From positions 1 through 42,001 of the forward strand of contig JAUWRD010000004.1 in NCBI GenBank assembly GCA_030610765.1: a DNA stretch of 42,001 bases. Reading direction: 5' to 3'. The position numbers and the translations under genes were made by a program. The first letter of the stretch is position 1. Each line of letters begins with the position of its first letter. The notes under the pieces were generated by a model. It ran no database searches. It was given only the letters and a program-made list of their open reading frames with translations, and had not been told where the DNA came from. This stretch comes from Actinomycetes bacterium. Lineage in GTDB: Bacteria > Actinomycetota > Aquicultoria > CAJVYJ01 > JAUVQD01. This document shows, one piece after another, positions 39,302 to 42,001 of this stretch.

Positions 39302-40174
39302 ATGTCAAAAAGAATATTATTAGTCGAAGATAGTCCAACTCAGGCTCAAAAAGCTCAGTTGATCCTTGAGCGCGAAGGTTACGATGTGACGCTCGCGCCT
39401 GATGGGAGCGCCGGCCTCGAAGAGACCCTCCATTATCGGCCGGATCTGGTCGTCACAGATATCGTGATGCCCAAGATGGACGGATACGATATGTGTCGGG
39501 AGATTAAGGCAAACGAAGAAACCAGAGACATCCCAGTCGTTATGTTGACGACAAAAGGGGCCGTTATGGACATCATAAAAGGCCTTGGAGTAGGGGCGGA
39601 CAACTTTATCACTAAGCCCTATGAGGGCAGTTTATTGATCGGGCGGGTCCAGGAGATATTCAATAATCTTAACCTAAGAGAAAAAGGCCTGCTCTTCGAA
39701 GATCTTGAGCTGGAAAATTTCAATGGAAAAATAAAAATGTCTACAGATCGTTTTCAAATACTTTCGCTACTTCTAGGAACGATCGGTGTCATCATTCATT
39801 GTGATGTTATGGGGTTGTTTTTGCTAAGCACAACTGCCAAGCACAGTCTCTATATGGTTTCCTTGCAACCACTGGCCGATGGCTCTTGTGGAGATCTGAC
39901 GACGAAAGTGTTGGACGCCGCAAACGTGTTAGACGACGGAGAGCTCACAGCAGAAAATGTGCATTTGACCAGAGTTGTAAAGGAAGAAGACCTTCCCCAA
40001 CTGGAAGAAAACTTCGAGTCGTTCATGAGCGTACCTTTAATAACAGAAGGAAGAGTTATCGGGATATTGACGACAGCAAATACAAAAGAGAACGCGTTTC
40101 AGCCAGATGACGTTAAGCTCCTCTATCAGCTTGGCCTACAGTCGGCGGAAGCCTTTGATCGAATAGGTCGATAA
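39302..40174 (+). CDS. Response regulator with C-terminal GAF-like domain (REC-GAF)
   Basis: REC ILLVEDSPTQAQKAQLIL, VVTDIVMPKMDGYDM, TKPYEG; C-terminal ...FMSVPLITEGRVIGILTTANTKENAFQPDDVKLLYQLGLQ (GAF-like). Confidence 0.87.
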   Translation: MSKRILLVEDSPTQAQKAQLILEREGYDVTLAPDGSAGLEETLHYRPDLVVTDIVMPKMDGYDMCREIKANEETRDIPVVMLTTKGAVMDIIKGLGVGADNFITKPYEGSLLIGRVQEIFNNLNLREKGLLFEDLELENFNGKIKMSTDRFQILSLLLGTIGVIIHCDVMGLFLLSTTAKHSLYMVSLQPLADGSCGDLTTKVLDAANVLDDGELTAENVHLTRVVKEEDLPQLEENFESFMSVPLITEGRVIGILTTANTKENAFQPDDVKLLYQLGLQSAEAFDRIGR

Positions 40175-40203
40175 CTGAAAAAGGGTCCAGAGGAGGAATA
40201 AAC

Positions 40204-40593
40204 ATGTCTGAACACATACAACAAGACTCAGAAACGCAAGCCACACAAAACAAGACTGTTCAAGAGGATGTCTTAGATATTTACGAAGATCTTCTTCGAA
40301 CCGTTTGGACAAAAATTGTACCGACGCTTGGCACCGTAACCGTAGCGACCATAATGCAAAGGTCAATTAACCGAAGCTCAGCAAAACATTCTTTTCTTAA
40401 GCATTTAACCGTCTCTGACACGGGGTTTGATTTTGCTGACGTGGTTGCCAATATAAATGATGTCAACGTCGCAGAGATGAAAGAGGGCTTCAAGGGATTA
40501 GTGGCCAGTTTATTTGATATTTTGGCCAAGTTGACAGGAAATATCTTGATACGGCAGCTAGAGAGAGAAGTCGAAGGATTCGAAGTCCTGTAA
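40204..40593 (+). CDS. Hypothetical protein, 129 aa, inside chemosensory operon
   Basis: ATG preceded by GGAGGAATAAAC. Lies between the REC-GAF and GGDEF genes on the same strand. Confidence 0.75.
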   Translation: MSEHIQQDSETQATQNKTVQEDVLDIYEDLLRTVWTKIVPTLGTVTVATIMQRSINRSSAKHSFLKHLTVSDTGFDFADVVANINDVNVAEMKEGFKGLVASLFDILAKLTGNILIRQLEREVEGFEVL

Positions 40594-40603
40594 GAAAGAG
40601 GTC

Positions 40604-42001
40604 ATGAATAAGATAATTAACATTTCAATATATTTTGCGGCAATTGCCGGCTTGGCGGGTCTGGCGGTAAGCTATTGGCTAATGAGACAAAAGGCCAACC
40701 GACGCAGCAAGCAGCTAAAAGAAGCTGGTCAAAAGCTTGCTGAAGCTGATGATTCTTATGATAAATTGCTGGCGGAAATGAATGACGGAGTTGTCATCGT
40801 TGATCATGCCGGCAAGATAATCAAGGCTAATAATGCGTTCGTCGGGCTGCTCGGACCAGCAGAAGGGGAGCTGTCCGGTCATTTTCTACCTGACTTGGCT
40901 CCGCCGACCGAAAAAAAACGTATGGTTGAACTTGTCGCGCGAACCTTGGAAGAAGGAAGAATCACTGTCGACGACCTGATGCTCAATAATGACGAGGGTG
41001 ACTCATTCTGGTTTGACGCCAAAGCGAGTACATTAAGCAATCAGGATGACACCCATGTTCAGGTTGTCCTGAAAGATATTACAGAGAGAAAACGGCAGTA
41101 TATATTGACGGAAAAAGAAATATCCTTTCTTCACGAATTAAGCCGGACCTTGCCCTTGACGCAAGACTTTGATCAGATGCTCGACCGTATCCTTGGACTG
41201 CTATGTGAAACTCTACCATTCCATGGATTTGCCTTGATATTGGCTGAGCCCGATGACGCTATAGCCACAATCTGCGTTAGCGATAAGGTGGAAGAAGGTT
41301 TTTTAGCTGATATTCAAGGGTGTGTTACGGATGTTATCTCCGAACTTGGTGGAAACATTGATCCGTCGTCGGTTGAATACATTATCGAGCGTAAGACCAA
41401 CATTGAAACGGCTCGATCGCAAAGCGTGGGCTCGCAGATATTATTGCCCTTAGCGGTCGTCAATGGCATTGCCGGTCTTTTTAGCTCAGAAGAAAGTGCC
41501 TTTAAGAAAGAGGATTTGTCACTATTTTCAACCATGGTGAGCGGAATATCCTCACTGTACATAGCCTATAAGTCTTATCAGAAGGTCCAGGCGCTTTCAG
41601 AGACGGATTCTTTAACCGGGCTCGCTAACAGGCGAAAATTCTTTGCGGAGCTGCACCGCGAAATTGAACGAGTTAGCCGGTATGATTCTCCGCTGACATT
41701 GATAATGCTTGATATCGATCATTTTAAAAAAATAAACGATTCCTATGGTCATCAGATGGGCGATGAAGTCTTAAGGACGCTCTCAGAAATACTGCTTGAA
41801 AATACGCGCAAAACCGATATTGTTGCTCGCTATGGAGGCGAGGAATTCATTATCATGCTTACCGAGACGGCGCTGGAAGGGGCTTCAGGAGTTGCGAACC
41901 GCATCAAGACAGCGATCGAAAAAGCGACTGTTTTAGGCGCCGGCATTGATGTTAAGTTTACCGCTAGTCTTGGCCTGACCGCCTATCAGCTTCAAGCTAC
42001 G
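40604..42001 (+). CDS. Membrane-anchored PAS-GAF-GGDEF diguanylate cyclase (3'-truncated by window edge)
   Basis: Missing from the ORF track because no stop lies in the window. ATG 40604, N-terminal TM (IYFAAIAGLAGLAVSYWLM), PAS-like and GAF-like regions, GGDEF core TDSLTGLANRRKFF...LDIDHFKKINDSYGHQMGDEVL...RKTDIVARYGGEEFI. Confidence 0.92.
   Translation, partial: MNKIINISIYFAAIAGLAGLAVSYWLMRQKANRRSKQLKEAGQKLAEADDSYDKLLAEMNDGVVIVDHAGKIIKANNAFVGLLGPAEGELSGHFLPDLAPPTEKKRMVELVARTLEEGRITVDDLMLNNDEGDSFWFDAKASTLSNQDDTHVQVVLKDITERKRQYILTEKEISFLHELSRTLPLTQDFDQMLDRILGLLCETLPFHGFALILAEPDDAIATICVSDKVEEGFLADIQGCVTDVISELGGNIDPSSVEYIIERKTNIETARSQSVGSQILLPLAVVNGIAGLFSSEESAFKKEDLSLFSTMVSGISSLYIAYKSYQKVQALSETDSLTGLANRRKFFAELHREIERVSRYDSPLTLIMLDIDHFKKINDSYGHQMGDEVLRTLSEILLENTRKTDIVARYGGEEFIIMLTETALEGASGVANRIKTAIEKATVLGAGIDVKFTASLGLTAYQLQAT

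Noticed and set aside
1-42001. CRISPR array, tRNA, rRNA, transposase or integrase
   Set aside because: No regular short repeats with unique spacers, no cloverleaf-like segments and no recombinase motifs seen by eye. A tRNAscan/Infernal/CRISPR search would be needed to be certain.

Overview
The window looks like an ordinary chromosomal region of a bacterium, probably a deep-branching Actinobacteriota-like lineage. That assignment is an inference from the fhaA-fhaB-pstP-rodA-pbpA-pknB order followed by a Holin-X-like gene, ppiA and a sortase. I see no CRISPR array, tRNA, rRNA, transposase or prophage. In order: (1) the 3' part of a LigD-type 3'-phosphoesterase gene, entering from the left edge; (2) a small unannotated minus-strand ORF; (3) a SpoIID/LytB protein and polA; (4) a minus-strand thrS and infC-rpmI-rplT block with an attenuator-like leader; (5) a minus-strand membrane histidine-kinase-like protein whose H-box His is replaced by Glu; (6) a three-gene split and re-fused ferredoxin-rich glutamate synthase (GATase / Fd-FMN domain / GXGXG-GltD-Fd fusion); (7) a GAF-SpoIIE phosphatase and a GT4 glycosyltransferase; (8) a Ser/Thr kinase-FHA-PP2C-RodA-PBP-PASTA-kinase operon; (9) Holin-X-like and small membrane proteins, a cyclophilin, a sortase fused to TPRs, and a convergent CxxCH protein with a sortase-like C-terminal signal; (10) a Wsp-like chemosensory operon (CheW, CheR-TPR, CheW, MCP, CheA-REC, CheB) followed by REC-GAF, an orphan protein and a PAS-GAF-GGDEF cyclase cut by the right edge. 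The most interesting items are the Wsp-like operon with a split output module, the sortase-TPR / heme-protein pair, the His-less kinase, and the re-partitioned glutamate synthase with its hidden TTG start.
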